From Quillaja saponaria (lineage: Eukaryota > Streptophyta > Magnoliopsida > Fabales > Quillajaceae): a stretch of 64,000 bases of DNA. Each line of letters begins with the position of its first letter. Position 1 is the stretch's first letter. The notes under the pieces were generated by a model. It ran no database searches. It had not been told where the DNA came from and saw only the letters and a list, made by a program, of their open reading frames with translations. The position numbers and the translations under genes were made by a program. The stretch is from NCBI GenBank assembly GCA_029379385.1, contig CM055613.1, forward strand, positions 13,472,001 to 13,536,000, read 5' to 3'. This document shows positions 23,109-32,760 of this stretch, piece after piece.

Positions 23109-26100
23109 ATGGCATCATCTCACTCGGAAACAGAAAAAATGGAACAGATAATTACTGAATTCTTTGCTAAAGGCCTTCACATAATACTTGAATCCAGGAC
23201 ACCTTATGTGTCATTGCGCAATTTTAGTTGTGAACAAATTGTGACATCACTGTCTTCATCTTCATTGTCCTCGTCGAATGTGCAACCGAGGGACAAATGG
23301 TTTAATTTGGCCCTTCGGGAATGTCCTGCGGCTTTGGAAAATATTGATCTTTGGCGCCAGAGCAATCTTGAGCCAATGGTGATAGATGTGATTTTGGTAC
23401 AGAGGCCTGTGGATTGGAACCCAGTGAGTTTTTCTCCCAAAAGGGATCTTCCTAAGAGTGTATCTGTGAAAGAAAGGTATCCTTTTAGCTATAATACTGA
23501 TCAGGAAGAATTGGGGTTCGAGGCAAATAGTGAGAAGATTATAGAAAGATGGGTGTTACAGTATGAGGGTCGGAAGGGTAAGGATTGCAGTTCTGGGAGT
23601 AGGAGGTTGAGCAAGTCTAACAATAGTACTTTGCATACCTTGTATAAGAAGTCAACATTGCTTTTGAAGTCTTTGTATGCCACTGTTAGGCTTTTACCTG
23701 CTTATAAGATTTTCAGAGACCTCAATTTATCTGGCCAAATTCTCGCCTTTAATCTTGCTCATCGGGTATCTTCTTTTGTTGACCCTTTCACTCGTAGAGA
23801 AGAGGCAGAAATGCAGAAATTTGGGTTCACCCCCGTGGATACTTGTTATGGTAGGTTATGCCTTTCAGTGTTGTATCAGTCTTCAGTCTCAGGTGTGAGC
23901 TCTGAGCCATCAATGCCTATGTCACCCCGAGTTATACCAGTTATGTGGGGAGCCCATTGGCGGACCCTCTTAGGAGGTTCCCATCAATTCCTGTGACAGG
24001 ATCACCATCACATGGCTCTCCCTCATCATTGCCATTCTCAAGGCAACAAAGTTGGAGTTATGACCAGTACAGAGCCTCTCCATCTTCTATAACTTGTTCA
24101 CCTTCACCTACATTCTCAGAACTGTGTGCTTCTGTATCTAACCTGAGTTCTCGCCCTTCCATACCAACAAGTTTGCCTCCTCAACCACCTGAGACATCTT
24201 TAGTTCACAAGAAGAATACTAGTTATGACTAGTATTATCCTTTGCCAAATTTGTCCCCATCTCGTTGCCCATCACCCCCAATCTACCTACCTGGGAGTCA
24301 GCTATCCAAAACACCTCCAGCCAGCATACCAAATGCTAATACTGCTAATTCCCCTGGATTCTCCAATAGGCATAATTTTCCTGCATCTCCTCCCCATAAA
24401 GATTCAAGATATACTCCAAAGAGTGACAGAATGGGTGAGATGCAGACTGGTGCAGCAGTTGAGAAGGTATGGTGTATGCTCATTGCAAGTTGCAACGAGA
24501 GTTTTGGTTCAGTTGTGTTCTGTTATTTAGGTTTTAGTTTCGTCTTCTGCAGTTGTTCTCTCTTTGGAAGGACGAGTATAGAAGATTTTCTGGACTTAAG
24601 ATGTCCTCCACAAGCTTGCGTCAGATTTCATTTTCCAGAAGCTCTAGTAGGTCTTACCATGATCATTATGATGATCCTGATTTTACTTGCCCGTTTGATG
24701 TGGATGATGATGATATGGCAGACCCAAGTAGCAGGTACTTTGTGGAAAATTGTCTGCTTTCAATTGACTTGTGTTTGTTCGATATTTATGATTTTATGTA
24801 CAAATGGCTTGTACTTGATTCATTGCATGCAATATGAAATATGTTAGTGGAAAAAATTAGTCTAATGACGAGTCGCCTGGTTGTACTGAAAGGAAAAACA
24901 AAGAGAGGAAATAAGTGCAAAGGCCTATATTTCTTTTTTGATACTCTTTTCTTTATTCAACTATTGCCTTTGAAGGATTAAATGTGATGTTTCTCTCATC
25001 CTGTTTATTGATTGCAAATTGGCCTCAAGGTGTTAATTGCTAAGTACAAAAATTAAAGCTTGCTTGATGCATGTCGTAAAAACAGAATGCATGTCGTAAA
25101 AACTATGGTTCTGTTTGTCCTTTCATTCCCTCAGCTTGGACTTAATTATTCTCAGCCTTATGTTTAATTTGATGTAATTTTCTGCACATTTTGGGTCATG
25201 GATTTTACATTTATTTTCACCAATAAGAATCCATTTATTCAAATACTATATTCTTGTCCATGTTGTAGTTAGCAGTAAAGCTATATGAATTTCATTTCTT
25301 CAGCTGGTTTCTGATATGCATAAACATTTCACTTTACCTCATTTTGTATTTGAATTTCTCCATATAGCTTTTCTCTAGAAAAATTAGGTGCAGCACTTAC
25401 TCTTTGAAATTTCATAAAGATTGATGAATTTATATCAATGACAGCAACTTTTATTTGACATGCTTCAGATCAGTGTTCTTTTATTCCACCACCCTTTTAA
25501 GTGTACATGTCCTTGATATTAACCTAAGCTCATTACACATACTGTATATTCCAATTGTTGGAAAAACAACCATAAATAAGAAATCATGTGGTCTTCATTA
25601 GGCAAGCTTCTGTATCTTGTGGATTTCTTTTTTCTCTTTCATCAACAGGTTGCCATTAACCGGCACCAATCTACTGTTGCTGTAAATCCTCCCCCCCTTC
25701 ACCCCCTACATGGCAGACAAATTTGGACCTGCTCCAGCTGTTAATGGGTCTAAAAAACCAGCTGAATTGGTCTTTAGACAATGTTTCCTAGGATGGATAA
25801 TAGAAAGTGGAGGACAAGCTAGATGGCAGGGATTTGTTAATTATGTATATTCTCATCTTATTTGATTGGATACAGGGAAGGAGATTGTTATCATTTTTCT
25901 ACAATTTATTGAGTGGTGAACAGAGATCGACTATATCTTGAAACTCTCTTTTTTGTGAACCATAGAAACAACTAATCAGGAGTGTAATAACTCAGGTGAT
26001 ATAAAACTACTTCTTCAAATTGAAGAAAAAAGGGTCCTCTGAATTGGAAATAGGAAATATATAACTAAAAGAGAACCAAGCACCAGGTAGATAGAAGATA

Positions 26101-27115
26101 GAGTATGAGTCGGACGGTAATGTAACATAACCTTTTTCTCTCTTGTAATTAGTGAGTCACCCCAGCTCCAACCTGTCCACGAGTCTTCCACTCAGGCAAT
26201 TTGAAGATAGTCGACCTTGGAGAAACCTTGTCCTTCCTTATGGTCTTTCTTCCTTTCCCCTTCCTCCCCCTACAGCAAATTAACTTTCTGAGTATTCAAA
26301 TTTTTTTTGTTGTTTATTCTTCATGTTTCGAGACCCTTTTTTTAAAGTTTGTCATATGATTGTCTTGGGTGAGTTTGATTAAGGACGTGGACCTTGAGTT
26401 ATTGGCTCAAGTTGCTCTTTGTTTATATGCTTTTCAGCATGTTCTTTAGCAGATAGAAATGTGAAGCTCCTGTGGTTTTTGCTTGCTTGCTTTAACATTG
26501 TGATTGATGGGTACAACCTTGAAATTGATTGTTGATAATAAGAAAGCTCAAGTGATAGTGGGTGACTGCAGCACCTCTTGTAAATTTGACTTGTATGATT
26601 TTGTTGTCATTGTGTATATGTCATCTTAATCAAGATGTTAGATTTTTTATTATGATATAGATATATAGATAATATGGCCGTGTTTGTTAGTTTGTTAATT
26701 ATTTGAAATTACTTCTTCCTTGGAAATGCTGAAATGATCTTCTTGTGCATATCTCAGAGCTGAATCTCTTGATCAGGGACATAGGTGTGAGCCGCTTGAG
26801 CATGGACGATTATTTCCTATCAAAAAGTCCCAAGATGCTTCTGTTGGCACTCTTGTGCGAATGCTGAAGAAAGCACCACCTCTCTGTCAAGACTTTTCTG
26901 GTTCAGTAGACCTGTCGCAAGGCTCAAGGGCTGAAACCTTGAGCAACAACATTCGGGAGGCCAAGAAGATCCCTGGGGCACTGACACCTGTGAGTGCAAT
27001 GTCTTCTGGGCTTGTTATGCGTAAGAAGACAACAACTGATGCGTTGGAAGAGTTACAGGGTTACAGAGAGATGAAAAACTTCTTGCTTATGCGAGGCAGT
27101 AATTCCCACATATAG
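23109..27115 (+). pseudogene. ATG13: Autophagy-related protein 13 (ATG13), three coding exons, frame disrupted
   Basis: ATG13 is the regulatory HORMA-domain subunit of the ATG1 kinase complex that starts autophagosome formation when TOR is inactive. Exon 1 (23109-24466) encodes the HORMA region, with MEQIITEFFAKGLHIILESR, RDKWFNLALRECPAALE and LLPAYKIFRDLNLSGQI, then a Ser/Pro-rich tail. Exon 2 (24553-24734) holds ISFSRSSSRS and DDPDFTCPFDVD. Exon 3 (26758-27115) holds VRMLKKAPPLCQDFSG and TTTDALEELQGYREMKN. Splice sites are canonical and phases agree. Two lesions: one base is missing near 23941, inside what should read VIPDYVGSPLADP, and TAG stands at 24231-24233 between SYD and YYPLP. Restored on paper, the length would be about 632 residues, normal for plants. 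Either a young pseudogene or a gene hit by sequence errors. Confidence 0.85.
24735..26757 (+). other. ATG13 intron 2 (about 2 kb)
   Basis: A large intron bounded by GCAG|GTACTT and ATCTCAG|AGC. It contains a short direct repeat, GCATGTCGTAAAAAC twice near 25069-25105, and C-rich stretches near 25690 and 26250. No gene was recognised inside. Confidence 0.55.
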
Positions 27116-29300
27116 TAGTAATTGCATCATCATCTTACAGCACAGGTACAAATGGTCTTTAAACCAATGGTGGTGATACTAAATAACTTACAACAAATGT
27201 ACTATGTTTTCCATTAAGCATCTCAATCATCCTATACAGCTGAATCCAATTTTCATTTTGTAAATATATGTGAGTATATATGATTTACATCTATGTAAAA
27301 GTTTTAGAGCTGATGAATGATGATCTTGTCTGGGTTGTTCGGCATTGTTTAGTGTGCGTAAAAAAGCTTGAAACTTTACTCTTCCTTCCCGATTGTATAG
27401 TGTGAAGATCCGTCTACAGATTGTGGAAACTGCAATTGGTATATTTCATCATTTTTTATAATAGAAACAACAAAAACAAAAATCAGCTTGTGTTCTTACT
27501 TCTTCTTAAGTTAATTTCAATAATTCTTTGATGGTTGATTACCCACAAATAAAAAATCAATGTATGAGAAGCTTAAGCCTACAGAAACTAGCTACATTGG
27601 ATTTCAAAATGGTATTTTCAGGAGCAGGTGGATGAGTTAATTTGCAGAATCTGTAACAAGGTTTTGAGACACTCTTGGGCCTTTGTTGGCTACAACGTTA
27701 TTCACTTTTCCTACTATCATTTGATTTGATTTATATATTCTTGAGTTTTGACAATATCGCAATTTAACTTTTTCATCCAGACTTAAATAGATGGAGAACT
27801 CAATCCTTCCCCATATTAAGTACTATATTATGATAGATGTTTTCTATTATAGGGGGATTAATATTGGAATCTGGACGTCATTTGCTACTTTATGTAGCTT
27901 CTCAAGCAGCTCATACATAGGCATAGGTAGAAGCATAATACAACTCACTAGAAAAATTGATGGGGACTATGTGACCAACAACAATCCAAATTTCAACTTA
28001 CTTACAATTTGTTTTAGTAGGCTGTTAACAACGAGCAATGTAACCTTTTGACAAGACATTATAGAAATGGCACAATCATTGACTCTAATATATTAAACAA
28101 AAGCGAAATAAGTAATAGGCTGTGAGTGTTGGAAAGAACATTATATTTATAGGTTTTGGATGTTTCGACAAGTTCATTTGCATGGGCATGTGGTCCACAA
28201 CTCTCCTAGAACGTTGAGAACAATGAATGAAGAGGGAAAGTACAAAAAATGAGACAAAATTTAACCACTTAGGAGCTTCTGCATGATTGTTAATCTTCAA
28301 AGGAACAAAATTAAGTACTAATACTCCAATAGGGAGATAGCAAGCTGTCATGCCATTGGTTTGAAATTCTTCTTGAATGAACAAATTAGCATATATATCA
28401 ATCAAAGACAAAATAAGAAACAAATTAGAAAATATCAGATACTTTCGGATTGGTTCATTTTGGAGCAGATTAATAGCAATTTGAATACTCATTATGGGAA
28501 GGATCAGAATCTTCTTCTGTATGCTTCTGATGCCTCAGCTTACATCAAGCCCTAAAGATGCTCCAATGTTGGACATGGCCTAAGGTCTAAGCATTTGTGT
28601 TTTTACTCTGAACATAACATATTGAAATTTAATCAGGGTATCATCTTATAATCTTTTTTTTTTCTTTTTTGACAAAACGATTAATTGATATTGTATCAGA
28701 ATTTTTATAATCAAATGATTCGAATGTAAATTCTCTCTGTGTAACAACATCAATTTTTTTAAAAAAAATTCTTACAAATTGTGCCTTTTGAGTTTTGAAT
28801 GAAATGATTTCTAGGCAAATAAATCAGAAGGTATATATTAATCAGCAATGATCAATTAATTATTGCAAATTAAATAATTGATTCAAATTCAAGGGGAAAA
28901 AGAATATGCTGGACATCTTTATTTGTTCTAGTACTCAATAGTTCAGAACAGTTAACAAATTGGGTTCTTTTATGCTTCTTCGCTGCTAATAAGTCCATCT
29001 ATTTTTATTACTTTTTGGATACCAAACTTATATAATATTAGCTCAAGTACAAAACTTCAATTGGACTTGCTCTTAATTCTCAAACACAGTTCGTCACCCA
29101 CATGTCGCTCACTCATTAAGATGAAAATAATCCTAGTTTTTCATAGCAACAAATTCTTAGATAAATTTATAGAATGATTATGCTTGGTAATAGAGAAAAC
29201 CTTATCCTAAATTGTCAATGAAATATTATTTTCATATTATTTTCTTAGGTTAACTACACAGCTATTTAATTTAATCACATCTTCCTAATTTTTGGTTGGT
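27116..29300. other. Intergenic region between ATG13 and the GRAS gene
   Basis: ATG13 3' flank, then AT-rich DNA. The only frame of note is the minus-strand one at 28085-28492, listed separately. Confidence 0.4.
28085..28492 (-). CDS. Possible small membrane protein, unrecognised
   Basis: A 135-codon frame starting at ATG (28492), longer than most chance frames nearby. It has three hydrophobic stretches, about residues 18-38 (YLIFSNLFLILSLIDIYANL), 50-66 and 79-92, each long enough for a membrane helix, followed by a basic tail (SQRSRRVVDH). I do not recognise a family. In AT-rich DNA hydrophobic frames arise by chance, so this may not be a gene. No partner exon or promoter was identified. 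Confidence 0.2.
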   Translation of the reverse strand: MSIQIAINLLQNEPIRKYLIFSNLFLILSLIDIYANLFIQEEFQTNGMTACYLPIGVLVLNFVPLKINNHAEAPKWLNFVSFFVLSLFIHCSQRSRRVVDHMPMQMNLSKHPKPINIMFFPTLTAYYLFRFCLIY

Positions 29301-29302
29301 AG

Positions 29303-29313
29303 TATATATATAA
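29303..29313 (+). promoter_or_regulatory. TATA-like box of the GRAS gene
   Basis: TATATATATAA about 70 bases upstream of the first ATG of the GRAS frame, a typical plant core-promoter position. No upstream control element was assigned. Confidence 0.4.
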
Positions 29314-29381
29314 GTAAAGAGTGCTCAGACTTAAAAATCCTATAGACTCTATATGCAATCCTTTTAATCTTATTGTTTGCC

Positions 29382-30866
29382 ATGAAAGCAATGGAATTTG
29401 AGCAGATTGATCACTCATTGTCATTGAATCCCTGCCACATATATCAGCTCCATGAACTTAGCTGGGAAAGTATTGCATTCGGAACAGAAGACCCCCTCAT
29501 TTCCCCAAACACTGCCCAAGATGACATTTTGGACCAAGAGTGCATGCAAAGATTGCTCAAAATACAGACTGAGCTCATTGATTTTGATTCCATGCCACAC
29601 AATGACACATTTGGTCTAGAGACTGAGTTGTGCCATGAAATTAGTCAACAAGAACAAGAAAACATGCTTGTTTTGCCAGAAGGGGATTCAGAGGATTCTT
29701 ATTTGAAAGGAATTCAAGCAGAACTAATGGAAGAGGGCAGCTTAGGTGATCTCTTACTGACAGGAGCTGAAGCTGTTGAAGCACAAAACTGGGCTCTAGC
29801 ATCTGAAGTAATTCAGAGGCTCAACAATCTCTTATCTAATACAGAAAAGGGAGGTAGCACTATTTCATTTAACAGGCTAGTTCTCTTTTTTACACAAGGC
29901 CTGCATTGTAGAATCTTGAATGCTCCTAAAGTGCAATATGAGTACCATGTTTCTTCAAAAGAGATAAACACTATGTCTTCCTTTCAAATGCTCCAAGAAC
30001 TCTCCCCTTATTTGAAATTTGCACAGTTCACCGCAAACCAAGCGATCCTTGAAGCTTTACAAGATGATGATCATGAAGTTCATGTCATTGATTTTGACAT
30101 CATGGAGGGTATCCAATGGCCACCTTTGATGGTTGATCTTGCAATGAGGAGAGATGCCTCACTTAGAGTAACTGCCATTACAAGGGACCAGCAAAGTGCA
30201 TCCATTGTTCATCAAACAGGTAGAAGACTAAAAGAATTTGCTGATTCGATTTACTTTCCTTTTACATTTGATCAGATAATGGTGATTAGGGAAGAAGATT
30301 TTGAAGGAATTGAAATGGGTCAGAATCATATACTTGTTGTCAATTGTATGATACACCAGTACATGCCTAACAGAAGTTTCTCACTGGCAAAAACTTTCTT
30401 GGGTGGCATAAGAAAATTATCACCCAGGCTTGTTGTTTTAGTAGAAGAAGAATTGTTCAATTTTGCTAGAATCAAATTTATGTCCTTTGTCGAATACTTC
30501 TGTGAGGCTCTCCATCATTACACTGCAATTTCTGATTCACTTGCTTCTAGTTTTTTGGGTGAGTACAGAATGGAGTTACCGCTGATTGAAAAGGAGTTCT
30601 TGGGTAATAGAATTTTAGATAGTGTGAAGCAGTTTCCATGTGACAAGGTGCAAAGGATGGTATGGGATGAGGGATTTTCTAGTTTGAAAGGGTTTAAGCC
30701 AGTTCCTTTAAGTTCTTGTAATATTTCTCAAGCTAAGTTCTTGGTGAGCTTGTTTGGTGGGGGTTATTGGGTGCAATATGAAAATTACAGGTTAGCCTTG
30801 TGTTGGAAGTCAAGACCTTTGACAGTAGCTTCCATTTGGGTGCCAACAACATGTCAACATAGCTGA
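29382..30866 (+). CDS. GRAS family transcription regulator, SCL26/NSP2-like
   Basis: An intact intronless frame of 494 residues from the ATG at 29382 (MKAMEFEQ); a second ATG at 29391 is also possible. GRAS proteins are plant nuclear transcription regulators. The variable N-terminal third is acidic. The GRAS domain begins near residue 120 with LLLTGAEAVEAQNWALASEV (first leucine-rich part). The VHIID core reads VHVIDFDIMEGIQW near residue 233. The PFYRE/SAW end closes with LALCWKSRPLTVASIW. The DIMEGIQW form, where many GRAS proteins have an L-G-x-Q-W pattern, places it with the NSP2/SCL26 group that includes NODULATION SIGNALING PATHWAY 2. Whether it acts in symbiosis signalling cannot be told from sequence. 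No frame lesions were seen. Confidence 0.85.
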   Translation: MKAMEFEQIDHSLSLNPCHIYQLHELSWESIAFGTEDPLISPNTAQDDILDQECMQRLLKIQTELIDFDSMPHNDTFGLETELCHEISQQEQENMLVLPEGDSEDSYLKGIQAELMEEGSLGDLLLTGAEAVEAQNWALASEVIQRLNNLLSNTEKGGSTISFNRLVLFFTQGLHCRILNAPKVQYEYHVSSKEINTMSSFQMLQELSPYLKFAQFTANQAILEALQDDDHEVHVIDFDIMEGIQWPPLMVDLAMRRDASLRVTAITRDQQSASIVHQTGRRLKEFADSIYFPFTFDQIMVIREEDFEGIEMGQNHILVVNCMIHQYMPNRSFSLAKTFLGGIRKLSPRLVVLVEEELFNFARIKFMSFVEYFCEALHHYTAISDSLASSFLGEYRMELPLIEKEFLGNRILDSVKQFPCDKVQRMVWDEGFSSLKGFKPVPLSSCNISQAKFLVSLFGGGYWVQYENYRLALCWKSRPLTVASIWVPTTCQHS

Positions 30867-31489
30867 GATGAGCCAGGTTAACCAGACAGCAGGATTAGTT
30901 GTTCTTGTTGTTTCTTCCTTTCTATCTCTTTTGTCAGTGTTTAGTTTTGGATCTCCAATATTAATGCAGGGTTTTTGACATGTTTGGGGCTTATTGTCAA
31001 ACTAATATCAAATCAACATCATAATTAGAGAAATGGTTAGATAGTCATGGGGGTGCAAGGAGGGATGATTGGTTCTTTTGGAGGTTAAAATAGAACTTGA
31101 AACAACATCAATTTGTTGCACACTTTGATTCAAAATCACTTAGTTCAAACTTAAAATATCAAATCAATTTTCTTATAAAACAATTCACGCTTCTTTGTTT
31201 CTCAATTTTCTAATAAAGCAACGTTTTATAATTGTATATTTTCTGTTCCAAACACTTTACCAAATTTTTGTTATTATTATTTGTCGCTTCTAAAAGTAAT
31301 AACTCATACTAAAATAAAACACATTTTCCAATCAAAATGATATATAAACAATAAACATACATGATCTGAACAAACACTCCAACATAACAAAATAAACATA
31401 TTCTCCTACAAGTATCCACATCTTACTAGTGCTCTTATGACATATGTACGAGAAGATACTTTCTCTAATAAAATCACCATAATACATTC
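30867..31489. other. GRAS 3' flank, no gene seen
   Basis: AT-rich intergenic DNA between the GRAS gene and the start of the duplicated DUF167-kinase block at about 31490. Confidence 0.4.
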
Positions 31490-31544
31490 TAACTTAGGCC
31501 CCTGAATTTTGCGAAGGAGAGTTTTAGGTCAATAAAAGGCCTAT

Positions 31545-31567
31545 TGGGCCTATGAACCTTATGGGCC
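31545..31567 (+). promoter_or_regulatory. Paired site II (TGGGCC) motifs upstream of the DUF167 fragment
   Basis: TGGGCC at 31545-31550 and again at 31562-31567, 75-100 bases before the ATG. Site II elements bind TCP factors and are typical of plant housekeeping promoters. The second block copy keeps the arrangement near 39028-39051 (one TGGGCT, one TGGGCC). Confidence 0.5.
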
Positions 31568-31641
31568 TCAATAAATGTATCGGCTTCCGGGTTGCGGTGT
31601 TTGCAATTGCTCGAACTAGCCAGTAATCGGAAAGTGCTGAA

Positions 31642-31951
31642 ATGCCAACGGCGATGAGAGGCAAAGGTAAAGCTGACTCGTCCAACTCAACTCAGTCTGT
31701 GAAACCCATTGACTTCCCCTCTTGTATTCACTCCATAACTCCTTCCTCCATTTCTATAATCATTAACGCCAAGCCCGGCTCGAAAACTTCCTCCATAACA
31801 GGTCTCCCTCTCTCTCTTGTATTTTTGGGTTTTTGTTACTAATGAATAGTAGGATTTTCAGATTTCAGCGATGGAGCAGTAGGACTACGAATAGATGCAC
31901 CCCCCAAATATGGAGGAGCAAATGCGGCATTTCTCGATTATATCAGCTCTA
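31642..31951 (+). pseudogene. DUF167/UPF0235 family gene, first two exons only
   Basis: Resembles the plant UPF0235 (C15orf40-like, DUF167) family, small proteins of unknown biochemical role. Exon 1 (31642-31801) encodes MPTAMRGKGKADSSNSTQSV and then SISIIINAKPGSKTSSIT. Exon 2 (from 31862, after a TTTTCAG acceptor) encodes [20 protein letters not shown] and [11 protein letters not shown], the family core. The conserved continuation (a GSGSKSR-type segment) was not found in the 800 bases before kinase B, so the 3' half seems lost. Kinase B starts about 0.8 kb downstream in the same direction, and both belong to one duplicated block. A short transcript from the site II promoter remains possible. 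Confidence 0.7.
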
Positions 31952-32279
31952 TAAGTTTCTTTGTTTTCATTTTTCATTCAAAAATCACTTTTTTTTTTTC
32001 TTTTCTGATATAGCTTTCAATTTGATATTTGGGGACCAGAGAGAAATTATACATGCTGACCTAAATACTGAAAGCGAAGAGAGGGAAAAAGGGTTTTTTT
32101 TTTTTTTTTTTTCTTTGAACTTGGTTGTTTATTATTGGCAATCTAAAGCAGTTTTTATTATTGGGCCTTGCGATCAAGGTGTTTGTTGCTTATCATGGAT
32201 TCTGCTCTGCATACACTTGAGCTTGCCATATTCATTTTTGCATGACTTGTTGTATTTCACTTTTTTGTTTAATTATCTA

Positions 32280-32760
32280 GTTATTTATAAAATGAATTAT
32301 TTTGTTAAAAGTTTATATGAGGTAAGATGCCCAATAAGATAAAAACTGGATAGAAGCAAATCTTTCACATTGAAAAAAATAAATAAAAGAAATGTACTAG
32401 TTTCTTTTTTTTAGTTTTTTAAAGACTAATAGGTCAAGGTTATTTGAGTCAAGATGGCATATGGACTCTTATAATTTAAGCTTGTCTTGGCGTGTATACT
32501 ATATAGTCCTCAAGTCTTCTGCCTTGTGCTTTCATAGAAATTGATACATAGGACACCTTTACAACCTGTGGATGATAAGATGGAACAAGTCTGGAGCACG
32601 GACATATTATATGTAGTTGGCATTTTTTATATTTCTGGTCCCATTTAGTTTATTTAGGGGCTTGTGAGTTGGGAAGGAAGAGCTAATTCCTCAGGATACT
32701 TCCACCAATCTGTTGGGAAAGTATACCTTATTTTCTCTGTTTATTACTATTCTCTACAGC
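32280..32760 (+). repeat. Duplicated upstream region of kinase B (copy of 45320-45659)
   Basis: The leader of kinase B is homologous to the leader of kinase D. Shared landmarks are GTTAAAAGTTTA, CTGGATAGAAG, GAAATTGATACA and CTTCCACCAATCTGTTGGGA. It is part of the DUF167-kinase block and is the likely promoter region. The two copies differ by several short indels. Confidence 0.7.

Noticed and set aside
23204..23683. Minus-strand frames opposite ATG13 exon 1
   Set aside because: The plus strand encodes a recognisable HORMA region; the antisense frames are by-products.
25649..25790. Possible extra ATG13 exon in the 2-kb intron
   Set aside because: Exon 2 joins exon 3 in phase, giving a continuous family-like sequence. 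The candidate does not resemble ATG13.
27791..28051. 86-codon plus-strand frame
   Set aside because: No recognisable motif; it lies in AT-rich intergenic DNA and overlaps nothing conserved.
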